A DNA stretch of 16,752 nt from Bacteroidota bacterium (GCA_022560715.1 JADFSQ010000008.1:1-16752), one strand, 5' to 3'. Positions 1 to 7,514 are shown, counted from the first letter of the stretch. Numbers and translations are program-made. Notes: a model not told the origin generated them from the sequence alone.

Positions 1-12
1 CCAATCATTGTG

Positions 13-20
13 TTTAAATA
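13..20 (+). promoter_or_regulatory. candidate archaeal-type TATA box
   Basis: TTTAAATA lies about 25 bases ahead of the ribosome site of the first gene, the spacing expected between an archaeal TATA element and a transcript start near base 43. No TAnnTTTG-type Bacteroidota promoter is visible here. An AT-rich octamer can occur by chance, so this is a weak call that gains weight only from the archaeal look of the gene behind it. Confidence 0.25.
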
Positions 21-45
21 GTTTCAGCACACCAAACAATTCCAT

Positions 46-55
46 AAGGAGGTGA
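46..55 (+). promoter_or_regulatory. perfect Shine-Dalgarno site
   Basis: AAGGAGGTGA is fully complementary to the 3' end of 16S rRNA and sits 9 bases ahead of ATG 65, so it decides the start. No other gene in the window has such a site, which fits the general lack of Shine-Dalgarno use in Bacteroidota and marks this gene as foreign. Confidence 0.8.
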
Positions 56-64
56 GAAAGAACA

Positions 65-352
65 ATGTATGATCTCAGAACTCAAGTTGCTACCGCCCGA
101 AGCATTGCCACAGACATCCACCTGAACGGGATGCGTGGAAAGCGCGGACAAGCGTTAGTAAACAGCCTGATCGGACTCTTGGTCATTGCCATCATTGGCA
201 TCGCCGTTGTATTCCCTGTCGTCCTCGACGTGGTAAACAACAGCACAGCATCAGGAACCCAAAGAACCATCCTGAACATTCTGCCGTTACTCGTACTCGT
301 CGTACTTGTCTTGGCATTTGTTAGCGTGATGAAAATAGGTGGGAAGAAGTAA
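65..352 (+). CDS. small two-helix membrane protein, archaeal pilin-like N-terminus
   Basis: A 95-residue protein with two hydrophobic helices at about 30-54 and 70-89, joined by a short polar loop (NNSTASGTQR). Ahead of the first helix is a basic stretch, GKRGQA (25-30), that resembles the cleavage region of class III (prepilin-type) signal peptides in archaea, which would leave a mature protein beginning at or near Q29/A30. Small proteins with this plan occur in archaea and archaeal viruses, but I cannot name a family and give no function. The start is fixed by the perfect SD; an internal ATG at 131 has no such site. Base composition (about half G+C) and codon choice (GTC, CTC, CTG) differ strongly from every other gene here, so it is either transferred or from another organism in a chimeric assembly. 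Confidence 0.65.
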   Translation: MYDLRTQVATARSIATDIHLNGMRGKRGQALVNSLIGLLVIAIIGIAVVFPVVLDVVNNSTASGTQRTILNILPLLVLVVLVLAFVSVMKIGGKK

Positions 353-374
353 ATGACCACCTACCTTTTTTTTT
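336..374 (+). terminator. hairpin plus T9, end of first gene
   Basis: TAGGTGG (336-342) pairs with CCACCTA (357-363), and a run of nine T follows at 366-374. The hairpin spans the stop codon of the first gene. It fits an intrinsic terminator; the oligo-T alone would also serve in archaea. The T run continues as an unbroken pyrimidine tract to 394. Confidence 0.5.
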
Positions 375-448
375 CCTTTTCTTTCCTTTCTTTTACAATT
401 TTTACAGAAAGTTTTAATATTTCAAAATTAATCGTTAAAGTGTTATTT

Positions 449-1366
449 TTAGAAGTACAATAGATGAAATACAATCCCATTTTTACTATTAAATTCAATA
501 GTTGGCAGAGGTATTTTAATCATATTAAGTACACTAAAAATTGTTTTTAAAAGGTGAGAATTAGTACTAATACGTGTCAAATCTACATCAAAACTTAAAT
601 AAAACTGCCGAAATCGGTCTTGATTTGTAAACAAATTATCAACATTATCGTTATTTGCTGTTAACATTCCGTCTGCTCCATAACCAAATGCAAGGTTTAA
701 CCACTTTGGTATTTTACTGTCTTTATTTTTACTAAATGAATGCAAATTGGCACTTAACCAATAGGTTTGCCCATTGTAATCTTTTAATATTTCTTGTAAA
801 AAGTTTTCGCCTAAAACATCTGGTCTCATTTCGGCATATTTGGTACTATGAAACGAAAACTTTAACGTTATACGCTGTTCTTTCCATAATAACTCCTGAC
901 CAATATACAATCCGGTTCCTACTCCGTTTGCAGCAATATCAGACCAGGAAAAACCCCATTCTTTGGAATAACCATCAAAAACTTCTACAATTGTTAAAAA
1001 TGTAAAACCCAAAGTAGCACCATATATAAGTTGGTTCTTTTTACTTACTCCACTCCAATTTAAAACATCTGCACCTACTCTCCCAAGTTGATAAGAAGAA
1101 AATACATGTCCAAACTTATCCATTTGAAGCCATTCGTTACTATCGTCTATAGTATGAAAACTAGAACGCGGAAAATCATTATACCATAGTTCATTAAGTC
1201 CAACAAGTGTTATTGTGCCTAAAGATGCTTCAGAAATTATTACCGCATTTCGCCTTGAAATATTTAAAGTATCACTTGGTTTTAAAAAACTGTTTATATT
1301 AAATTGAGCATAGACAGAAGTGCCTAACAGAAAAAATAAAACAAGATGTATTGACTTAAATTTCAA
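449..1366 (-). CDS. DUF2279-like (YfiM-type) envelope protein
   Basis: A 305-residue protein with an N-terminal signal peptide (hydrophobic core 7-19, likely cleavage after VYA20, before Q21). The middle region has the WLQMDKFGHVFSSYQLGR stretch, followed by hydrophobic segments and EVFDGYSKEWGFSWSDIAANGVG. This pattern of a conserved DK-GH motif and an E-x-x-DG motif fits the DUF2279/YfiM group of predicted periplasmic or membrane proteins, whose function is unknown. It is last in the dapF-GNAT-mltG operon. The start is TTG at 1366-1364, overlapping the mltG stop as TTGA, which implies translational coupling; no in-frame ATG precedes the signal peptide core, so TTG is the credible start. The envelope location fits its neighbour MltG, but a shared pathway is only inferred. 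Confidence 0.7.
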   Translation of the reverse strand: MKFKSIHLVLFFLLGTSVYAQFNINSFLKPSDTLNISRRNAVIISEASLGTITLVGLNELWYNDFPRSSFHTIDDSNEWLQMDKFGHVFSSYQLGRVGADVLNWSGVSKKNQLIYGATLGFTFLTIVEVFDGYSKEWGFSWSDIAANGVGTGLYIGQELLWKEQRITLKFSFHSTKYAEMRPDVLGENFLQEILKDYNGQTYWLSANLHSFSKNKDSKIPKWLNLAFGYGADGMLTANNDNVDNLFTNQDRFRQFYLSFDVDLTRISTNSHLLKTIFSVLNMIKIPLPTIEFNSKNGIVFHLLYF

Positions 1367-2412
1367 AAGCTATTTTTTATGCCTTGTCTGGAAAGGTATC
1401 TTTGATAGTCTCTTGCATTTTGGTTGTGCTGAGATAAGGTTTTAGCAAATTTATGATAACCAGGCTTTTCGGCATTAGCTGCAAAATAAAAATAGCGATG
1501 CTTTTCGTAATTTAATACAGCATCTATTGCTGAAATATCTGGCATTGCAATTAAACCAGGTGGCAATCCTGTATTTATATAAGTGTTGTATGGCGAGTCT
1601 ATACTTTTATGCTCGTTTAGCACACGTCGGATAACAGTATTTTTATATTTTGGCAATTGGTATGCAGCAAATTTTATAGTGGGATCTGCCTGCAAAGGCC
1701 ATTTGTTTTCTAATCGGTTAATATAAACACCTGCAATTCGTGCTTGTTCACTTTTTTGCTTGGATTCTTCATATACTATTGAAGCTAAGGTCATTATTTC
1801 ACCTTGATTCAATCCTATTTTTTCAGCTTTTGCCAATCGCAATTCGTTCCAAAATCGCCTATACTCTTTAAGCATTCTATTTGTGAATTCTTCAGATGAA
1901 GTATTCCAGAACAACTCATAACTATTAGGTAAATACATACCCAAAACTGTGGCTTGATTGAAATTATTTTCAGAATAAAATAAAGTATCTCTCATTGCGC
2001 TTACCAATGCTGTACTATCTGCTTCAATTTGTTTAGCAACTCTTCCAGCTAATTGCTCTAAGGAGTTTTGATTGTTGAAGGAAACACGAATCGGAATATT
2101 ATTACTTCGTATAGAATTAATAATGTCATTATTATTCATATCCTTTGTGATGCGATACTTACCAGCTTTAATATTAGTCGAGTACCTTTTTCTTTGGGCA
2201 AGAGCATCAAACGTGCTTATATCTTTTAATAATGGTATTAAATCTTCCCTTACTTCCTGATAACCTGAATTTGATGAAATATAAATATAGGCTTCTTTAT
2301 TACTAAAAGCTGTATTAGGAGCAAGCATTGCCGAATATATATAATATGCAAAATAACCTACAATAACCAATCCAATCATTGCCACTGCAAAGAGTATTTT
2401 TTTAAAGTACAT
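1363..2412 (-). CDS. mltG: endolytic murein transglycosylase MltG
   Basis: A 349-residue inner-membrane enzyme of the YceG/MltG family, which cleaves nascent peptidoglycan glycan strands and so helps set strand length. One N-terminal membrane helix (about 5-27) is followed by a periplasmic domain. The diagnostic segment LASIVYEES (209-217) aligns with the family's LASIVEKET, placing the catalytic glutamate at E216. Other conserved landmarks are INRLENKWPLQADPT (231-245), SPYNTY (273-278) and TGLPPGLIAMPD (281-292). Length is normal for the family. The ATG at 2412 lies inside the end of the GNAT gene (11-base overlap), and its stop overlaps the next start by 4 bases. Identification is secure from the motifs. 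Confidence 0.93.
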   Translation of the reverse strand: MYFKKILFAVAMIGLVIVGYFAYYIYSAMLAPNTAFSNKEAYIYISSNSGYQEVREDLIPLLKDISTFDALAQRKRYSTNIKAGKYRITKDMNNNDIINSIRSNNIPIRVSFNNQNSLEQLAGRVAKQIEADSTALVSAMRDTLFYSENNFNQATVLGMYLPNSYELFWNTSSEEFTNRMLKEYRRFWNELRLAKAEKIGLNQGEIMTLASIVYEESKQKSEQARIAGVYINRLENKWPLQADPTIKFAAYQLPKYKNTVIRRVLNEHKSIDSPYNTYINTGLPPGLIAMPDISAIDAVLNYEKHRYFYFAANAEKPGYHKFAKTLSQHNQNARDYQRYLSRQGIKNSF

Positions 2413-2935
2413 TTGTATTTATAAGTTGAAATAAATATTCGTTTTTATAAGTTCCATCAACCAAATTCCAATCTTGCTTTAGTCCTGCTTTTTTAAATCC
2501 TTGTTTAGTAAAAAGGTTAATACTTGAAGTGTTTTCTTCAGAAATATTACAATATAACTGATGCAAATACAAATGATTAAAGCAATAATCGGTTAGTAAA
2601 CTAAGAGCTTCAGAAGCAAGCCCTTGATTTCTATCTTTTGTTTCTTTTATTAAAATCCCTATTCCTGCACGATTATTTTTAAAATCGAAATCAAAAATAT
2701 CTATCATTCCTAATGGTTCATCTTTATAATTTGAAATTACCAAACGCAATTGCTTAACTTCATAAATATCTTTATGAGCATTTTCTAAATATTGTTTAAT
2801 CACATATCTTGAATATGGTGTCTGAGTACTACTTATTTCCCAAAAATTTTCATCGTTCTCGATAGTATGAATAAATTCAAGGTCCTCTGGCTCAAGTGCT
2901 CTCAAATAAATATGCTTTCCTTTTAAAGTTACCAT
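2402..2935 (-). CDS. GNAT N-acetyltransferase, RimJ/RimL type
   Basis: A 177-residue acetyl-CoA-dependent N-acetyltransferase. It opens with the RimJ/RimL-style TLKGKHIYLRALEPEDLEFI, has the acetyl-CoA pyrophosphate loop RNQGLASEAL (102-111, the R/Q-x-x-G-x-A motif), and a motif B region ENTSSINLFTKQGF (134-147). The acceptor substrate cannot be told from sequence; candidates are an amino sugar, a protein N-terminus or a small amine. The gene is second in the operon, overlapping dapF by 7 bases and mltG by 11, which points to coupled translation. Length is normal and nothing essential appears missing. Confidence 0.88.
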   Translation of the reverse strand: MVTLKGKHIYLRALEPEDLEFIHTIENDENFWEISSTQTPYSRYVIKQYLENAHKDIYEVKQLRLVISNYKDEPLGMIDIFDFDFKNNRAGIGILIKETKDRNQGLASEALSLLTDYCFNHLYLHQLYCNISEENTSSINLFTKQGFKKAGLKQDWNLVDGTYKNEYLFQLINTNVL

Positions 2936-3708
2936 TCAATTTCTCCTTTATACACTTGAGTTGCCGGACCAATTAGCCAAACATTAACATAGGAATCTCC
3001 TTGTTTTTCAAAAGATACTTGCAAATCGCCACCTTTAGTTTGTAATGTAATAAGATTCTTTTCTGTTTCACCGATATAGTTCATAGATAGAGCAACAGCA
3101 GTTACTCCAGTTCCGCAAGACAGGGTTTCGTCCTCCACGCCTCTTTCGTAAGTACGCATTGCAAAAACCTCATCATTAATTTTCTCAACAAAATTTACAT
3201 TTATGCCTTCTTCTTTATAATCCTGACTATATCTAATTTTGGAACCTTCTTGCTTTACGTCCAAGTCTTCAATTTTCTGACTCATTGTTACATAGTGTGG
3301 TGAACCTGTGTCTAAAAACACATGATTAGCGTAATTGTTAATCTGGTCAATATCTTTCATTTGAAGCTTTATTACATTGTTTTCAATAACAGATTTATGA
3401 AGACCGTCGATAGCTTCAAACGTAGCTTTGTTATTGATAATCCCTAAAAAACTTGCAAATGCAGTTATACATCTTCCGCCATTTCCACACAAGGAGCTTT
3501 CATTACCATCAGCATTAAAATACACCATTTTAAAATCTACCTTGTCATGATTTTCAAGTAATATCAAACCATCAGCACCAATACCAAAACGTCTGTCGCA
3601 TAAATGTGCTATAAACTTGGCATTCGTTCTATCGAAACTATTTAGTCTATTATCAATTATTACAAAATCGTTTCCTGTACCTTGATATTTAAAGAATGTA
3701 TATTTCAT
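2929..3708 (-). CDS. dapF: diaminopimelate epimerase
   Basis: A 259-residue cytoplasmic, cofactor-free epimerase that converts LL- to meso-diaminopimelate for lysine and peptidoglycan synthesis. The N-terminal KYQGTGNDFVIID (7-19) is typical. The two catalytic cysteines are C74 in SLCGNGGRC (72-80) and C198 in ETLSCGTGVTA (194-204), and each half-site is intact. RRFGIGADGLI (39-49) and RTYERGVEDET (185-195) are also conserved landmarks. It is the first gene of a four-gene minus-strand operon that links cell-wall precursor supply to MltG. A -7-like box lies only a few bases ahead of the ATG, so the leader may be extremely short. Confidence 0.96.
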   Translation of the reverse strand: MKYTFFKYQGTGNDFVIIDNRLNSFDRTNAKFIAHLCDRRFGIGADGLILLENHDKVDFKMVYFNADGNESSLCGNGGRCITAFASFLGIINNKATFEAIDGLHKSVIENNVIKLQMKDIDQINNYANHVFLDTGSPHYVTMSQKIEDLDVKQEGSKIRYSQDYKEEGINVNFVEKINDEVFAMRTYERGVEDETLSCGTGVTAVALSMNYIGETEKNLITLQTKGGDLQVSFEKQGDSYVNVWLIGPATQVYKGEIEW

Positions 3709-3715
3709 GAAAGAA

Positions 3716-3723
3716 CAAAGATA
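3716..3723 (-). promoter_or_regulatory. candidate -7 box for the dapF operon
   Basis: Read on the minus strand this is TATCTTTG, an exact match to the Bacteroidota -7 consensus TAnnTTTG. It ends 7 bases before the dapF ATG, which would give a transcript with almost no leader. No TTG -33 element is seen at the usual spacing, so confidence is limited. Confidence 0.4.
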
Positions 3724-3881
3724 AAATTTAAACTAATAGATACATTGTTAAATCGTAGTTAAAGTTATATAGCGCATTCAATAAATAATTAACTTTAATC
3801 GTTAGTTAATTAAATTAAAAAAAAGAATATGAAACGAGCATGTTAAAAAGCTTATCACTCAAAGAAATGATTAATAGCGAA

Positions 3882-3900
3882 CCTGCCTGCGGCAGGCAGG
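3882..3900. repeat. perfect 9-bp-arm palindrome
   Basis: CCTGCCTGC, a single G, then GCAGGCAGG: a G+C-rich perfect hairpin in an AT-rich leader ahead of the protease gene. Related palindromes (CCTACCTAC-G-GTAGGCAGG at 10841-10859 and CCTAC-G-GTAGG at 13373-13383) occur inside the ~100-bp direct repeats, so this looks like a dispersed palindromic family. Without a T run it is not a standard terminator. Confidence 0.75.
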
Positions 3901-3937
3901 CAGCATGTGACTTTTGAAAAACAATAAATATAAACAG

Positions 3938-5356
3938 ATGAAAAAGATTTTAAGATTAGTTTTAGTTTCAGCATTAGGAGGCATTTTCACTTTAGGTGCT
4001 TATATACTATTTATTGAAAAAGACAACTATACAGAAACACAGCAAACTCCTGTTTTTGCTCCTATTAGTGTTCCAGTTAATTATATAGTAAAAGACAAAA
4101 ATCCAACTGTTGAAACAACAATTGATTTCACAAAAGCTGCAGAAAAAACTATTAACACAGTTGTTCATGTAAAAAATACTTCGGTTAGTTCTGGACAGAT
4201 GACAATACAAGATTTGTTTTATGGACGACGTTCGCAACGACACCAAATAGGCACAGGTTCTGGTGTTATTATTTCGCCTGATGGTTATATCATTACCAAT
4301 AATCATGTTATTGATGGTGCAGAATCTATTTCAATTACAACAAATCATAATAAAACTTATGAAGCTGAACTGATTGGTACAGATCCAAAAACTGATATTG
4401 CGCTATTAAAAATTGATCCAGACGAACCATTACCTTACGCTACATTTGCAGATAGCGACGATGCAAAAATCGGCGAATGGGTTTTGGCTGTCGGAAATCC
4501 TTTTAATCTAACCTCTACAGTAACTGCAGGAATAATCAGCGCAAAATCTCGAGATTTATTTGGTGGAGATACACAATCATTTATTCAAACTGATGCTGCT
4601 GTTAATCCAGGAAATTCAGGTGGTGCACTGGTAAATACAAATGGTGACCTTATAGGAATTAATACAGCAATCACTTCACAAACTGGCAATTATGTTGGCT
4701 ATTCGTTTGCTGTACCAAGCAATATTGCAAGAAAAGTTGTAGAAGATATTATGGAATTTGGCAGTGTACAAAATGGAATTCTCGGTATTACAGGAGGTTC
4801 ATTAAATAGTGAAACTGCCAAAGAACTTGGAGTAGATGAAACCGAAGGGTTTTATATAAATGAAGTTGTCGAAGATTCTGGAGCAGACAAAGCTGGATTA
4901 AAAGCTGGCGATATTATTAAACAATTAGATAATATTAAAATCTCTAAATTTTCAGACTTAAAAGGCTTTTTAAATTCAAAAAATCCAAATGACATTGTTA
5001 ATGTTACTGTTTTAAGAGATGGAAACGAAAAAACTTTTTCAGTAAGACTTTTAAAAAATGAAACCATTAATTTTCCAATTATTGGAATACTGAAAAATGC
5101 AACTAAAGAAGATTTAAAAAACCATGGGATTAATTATGGTCTTAAAATATCAACATTTACCCGAAATGAAAAATATCATGAATATTGGAGAAATAATGGT
5201 GTTCGCATAGGAGATATTGTAACTTCCATAAATGAAATAAAATTAACTTCGGTTGAAGATGTCGAAAAGATATTAAACAGTCTTGATTATGATGAGTCTA
5301 TACGTATCGTTCTTGTTAATAGCAAAGGCGAAAAAGAACGCCATTACTTCAAGTAA
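3938..5356 (+). CDS. degP: Do/HtrA-family periplasmic serine protease
   Basis: A 472-residue trypsin-like protease-chaperone of the DegP/DegQ/HtrA family, acting on misfolded envelope proteins. An N-terminal hydrophobic segment (about 5-25) serves as signal or anchor. The catalytic triad is visible: H123 in TNNHVIDG, D153 in KTDIALLKI, S227 in NPGNSGGAL. A first PDZ domain follows (about 280-372; EGFYINEVVEDSGADKAGLK then AGDII), and a second, shorter PDZ region runs from about 380 to 470 (NGVRIGDIVTSINEIKLTS). I place the start at ATG 3938 rather than an in-frame TTG at 3914, because the ATG directly precedes the KKILRL signal segment. The gene is followed by a strong terminator, so it is likely monocistronic. 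DegP versus DegQ naming is arbitrary here. Confidence 0.94.
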   Translation: MKKILRLVLVSALGGIFTLGAYILFIEKDNYTETQQTPVFAPISVPVNYIVKDKNPTVETTIDFTKAAEKTINTVVHVKNTSVSSGQMTIQDLFYGRRSQRHQIGTGSGVIISPDGYIITNNHVIDGAESISITTNHNKTYEAELIGTDPKTDIALLKIDPDEPLPYATFADSDDAKIGEWVLAVGNPFNLTSTVTAGIISAKSRDLFGGDTQSFIQTDAAVNPGNSGGALVNTNGDLIGINTAITSQTGNYVGYSFAVPSNIARKVVEDIMEFGSVQNGILGITGGSLNSETAKELGVDETEGFYINEVVEDSGADKAGLKAGDIIKQLDNIKISKFSDLKGFLNSKNPNDIVNVTVLRDGNEKTFSVRLLKNETINFPIIGILKNATKEDLKNHGINYGLKISTFTRNEKYHEYWRNNGVRIGDIVTSINEIKLTSVEDVEKILNSLDYDESIRIVLVNSKGEKERHYFK

Positions 5357-5374
5357 TCATTGCAGGATAATTTA

Positions 5375-5414
5375 AAACCCTCAACCAAAAATAAGGTTTG
5401 AGGGTTTATTTTTT
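5375..5414 (+). terminator. intrinsic terminator of the protease gene
   Basis: AAACCCTCAACC (5375-5386) pairs with GGTTTGAGGGTTT (5395-5407) with one bulged T, followed by ATTTTTT. It begins 19 bases after the protease stop codon. Confidence 0.85.
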
Positions 5415-5449
5415 AATAACATTTAGTTTCGAAAACGTTTGAAATATAT

Positions 5450-5457
5450 TATTTTTG
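5450..5457 (+). promoter_or_regulatory. candidate -7 box for GAPDH gene
   Basis: TATTTTTG matches TAnnTTTG and lies 47 bases ahead of ATG 5505, just after the preceding terminator. A clear TTG -33 element at the usual 17-23 base spacing is not seen. Confidence 0.4.
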
Positions 5458-5504
5458 CAAAAAATTAATCCCGATAATTTTTCGGAATATTTAAACAAAT
5501 AAAA

Positions 5505-6953
5505 ATGAGTTTTATAGAAACTTATGAAAAAGAATTAGCATTACAAGCTGACCGAAGGAGAGCAACCGTCGAATTTATTAAAATAGTGAGCGATTTATGG
5601 TACGACAAGTCCATAGAATTGGTGCTTTTCAGAAATCAACTTATTGACCGAAACGTTAGTGAAATATTGAACCTTCACGAATATGCCAGAGAGTTTGTTC
5701 AAAAACCCATTTCAATTTTCGATTCAGTAGAAATTGCACAAGCCATAAAAACGCTCGACATTCCTCCTGCTAAATTAGATATTGGTAAATTAACTTATGA
5801 ATATCATATAGAAGACGACAAATATCACGATGCAATTACTTTTGTATCAGATAAATTAAACAATGCGTATCACAACAATAGTATTACTCCTAAAGATGTT
5901 GTGCTATATGGCTTTGGAAGAATAGGTCGTCTTGTTGCAAGAGAATTGATGTCTAAAATTGGTAAAGGAAACCAATTAAGATTAAGAGCAATTGTTACTC
6001 GTGGTGAAATTACCGAAACCATCCTCGAAAAAAGAGCGTCGTTATTACGTAATGATTCAGTTCATGGGGTTTTTTCTGGAACTGTAGTTGGAGATATAAA
6101 AAATTCTGCACTAATTATTAACGGAACTACTGTAAAGATGATTTCTGCTAATGCACCAGAAGATATCGATTATACTGCTTACGGAATAAAAAAAGCATTA
6201 GTAATAGATAATACTGGTGCGTTTAGAGATAAAGAAGCCTTAAGTCGTCATTTAATTTCAAAAGGTGTCGATAAAGTGTTATTAACAGCGCCTGGAAAAG
6301 GAATTCCAAATATAGTTCATGGTGTTAATCAATTTGAAAACAATCCTGATGAGATTGATATTTTTTCAGCTGCTTCATGTACAACTAACGCAATTACACC
6401 TATTTTAAAAGTTATTGAAGATTCTTTTGGTGTAATAAGCGGACATTTAGAAACCATCCACGCATATACAAACGACCAGAATTTAGTCGATAATTTTCAT
6501 AAAAAATATCGTCGTGGTAGAGCTGCTGCGTTAAATATGGTAATTACCGAAACCGGAGCAGGAAAGGCTGTAACTAAAGCATTACCTTCTTTTGAAGGAA
6601 AACTTACCTCTAATGCTATTAGAGTTCCTGTACCAAATGGGTCTCTCGCCATTTTAAATCTTAATTTGGAAAAAACAACTTCGATTGATGGAGTAAATTC
6701 TGCAATAAAAAAATATGCCTTAGAAGGTGATTTAGTAGAACAAATTAAATATGAGTTAAGTGACGAATTAGTTTCAAGCGATATTATTGGCAGCTCTGCA
6801 CCAGCTATTTACGATAGTAAAGCTACCATAGTACGTGAAGACGGAAAAAACATTATCCTTTATATTTGGTACGATAACGAATATGGTTATAGCCATCAAG
6901 TAATAAGGCTTGCAAAATATATTGCCAAAGTAAGGCGTTATACTTACTATTAA
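5505..6953 (+). CDS. gap: glyceraldehyde-3-phosphate dehydrogenase, long form
   Basis: A 482-residue NAD(P)-dependent GAPDH interconverting glyceraldehyde-3-phosphate and 1,3-bisphosphoglycerate. The Rossmann glycine motif GFGRIG is at 136-141, the catalytic cysteine at C292 in SAASCTTNAITP, and the partner histidine at H319 in ETIHAYTNDQ. TGAGKAVTKALPSFEGKL and the C-terminal WYDNEYGYSHQV are typical. Classical GAPDH is about 335 residues and starts at the Rossmann motif, so the first ~130 residues here are a helical N-terminal extension. I recall that long forms of this type occur in Bacteroidota; the role of the extension is unknown. The gene stands alone between a terminator upstream and a repeat plus terminator downstream. 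Glycolytic versus gluconeogenic direction cannot be told. Confidence 0.93.
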   Translation: MSFIETYEKELALQADRRRATVEFIKIVSDLWYDKSIELVLFRNQLIDRNVSEILNLHEYAREFVQKPISIFDSVEIAQAIKTLDIPPAKLDIGKLTYEYHIEDDKYHDAITFVSDKLNNAYHNNSITPKDVVLYGFGRIGRLVARELMSKIGKGNQLRLRAIVTRGEITETILEKRASLLRNDSVHGVFSGTVVGDIKNSALIINGTTVKMISANAPEDIDYTAYGIKKALVIDNTGAFRDKEALSRHLISKGVDKVLLTAPGKGIPNIVHGVNQFENNPDEIDIFSAASCTTNAITPILKVIEDSFGVISGHLETIHAYTNDQNLVDNFHKKYRRGRAAALNMVITETGAGKAVTKALPSFEGKLTSNAIRVPVPNGSLAILNLNLEKTTSIDGVNSAIKKYALEGDLVEQIKYELSDELVSSDIIGSSAPAIYDSKATIVREDGKNIILYIWYDNEYGYSHQVIRLAKYIAKVRRYTYY

Positions 6954-6963
6954 AATAATCACT

Positions 6964-7184
6964 AGTGTCCGACTAATGACATAAGACCGCTTCGCTGCAA
7001 GAACAAAGAATCAAGACTAGATTATAACTAATTGACAACGTAAAGACTCCAATTCGTAAGATTCGACAATTAATATTTTATTGTTTAATACTAAAAGTAA
7101 GGTGTCTATTGTCAAAAAAGCTACTAAACAATAATAAACACATTGCTTTATGCGGTTTATTTAATTTTTCTCAAACAACAATGT
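6964..7184. repeat. ~220-bp dispersed repeat, copy 1
   Basis: This stretch matches 15164-15382 in the same orientation over its full length, roughly three-quarters identical by eye with small gaps. The left end is AGTGTCCGACTAA. Copy 2 ends with TTACTCGGACA, whose complement TGTCCGAGTAA resembles that left end, suggesting imperfect terminal inverted repeats and hence a non-autonomous transposable element. No ORF of note is inside and no target duplication is evident. It occupies most of the gap after GAPDH. Confidence 0.75.
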
Positions 7185-7224
7185 AAAATAATCTAAAAAA
7201 TCTTTTTCATCGTATATATAATTG

Positions 7225-7277
7225 CCTCACTCCCGGTAGCTCCCGATAATTATCGGGACGGGATTGTGAGGTTTTTT
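7225..7277 (+). terminator. double hairpin with T6
   Basis: CCTCACTCCCG (7225-7235) pairs with CGGGATTGTGAGG (7259-7271) with a two-base bulge, followed by six T. Inside it sits a perfect 18-base palindrome, TCCCGATAATTATCGGGA (7241-7258). It would end transcription reaching through the repeat from GAPDH. Confidence 0.7.
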
Positions 7278-7337
7278 ATTAAATAAATCTGTATTCTAAA
7301 CAATATTTTATAACTTCGTAAAAACATAACCAACTAA

Positions 7338-7495
7338 GGGTCTGTTATGAAATAAACTATACATCTATGCTTGTTCTTTTGCTTGCTAATTTCGTTAAAA
7401 ATGCTCGTCATAGCGTTGCTATACCTGTGCCTTTCGCCTTATTTGCAAGCAAAATTACTTCGCCTATTCTGTACACTTTATTTCATAACAGACCC
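7338..7495. mobile_element. 158-bp MITE-like element with perfect 19-bp TIRs
   Basis: GGGTCTGTTATGAAATAAA at 7338-7356 is repeated exactly, in inverted orientation, at 7477-7495. The element is flanked by TAA on both sides (7335-7337 and 7496-7498), a possible 3-bp target duplication. Inner arms TTTTGCTTGC and GCAAGCAAAA also pair, so the whole element can fold into one long hairpin. It encodes no transposase, so it would need one in trans from a related insertion sequence. It lies between a likely promoter and the start of the next gene. Confidence 0.85.
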
Positions 7496-7514
7496 TAAAA
7501 TACATATTCTTAAA

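Noticed and set aside
3709..3881. Riboswitch (for example lysine) ahead of dapF or the protease gene
   Set aside because: The gap is AT-rich with only a loose TTAAAGTTA/TTAACTTTAA inverted repeat and no recognisable aptamer core; dapF seems to have almost no leader.
7371..7514. N-terminal extension of the membrane coiled-coil protein
   Set aside because: The extension lies inside the MITE-like element; a proper signal peptide starts at ATG 7515.
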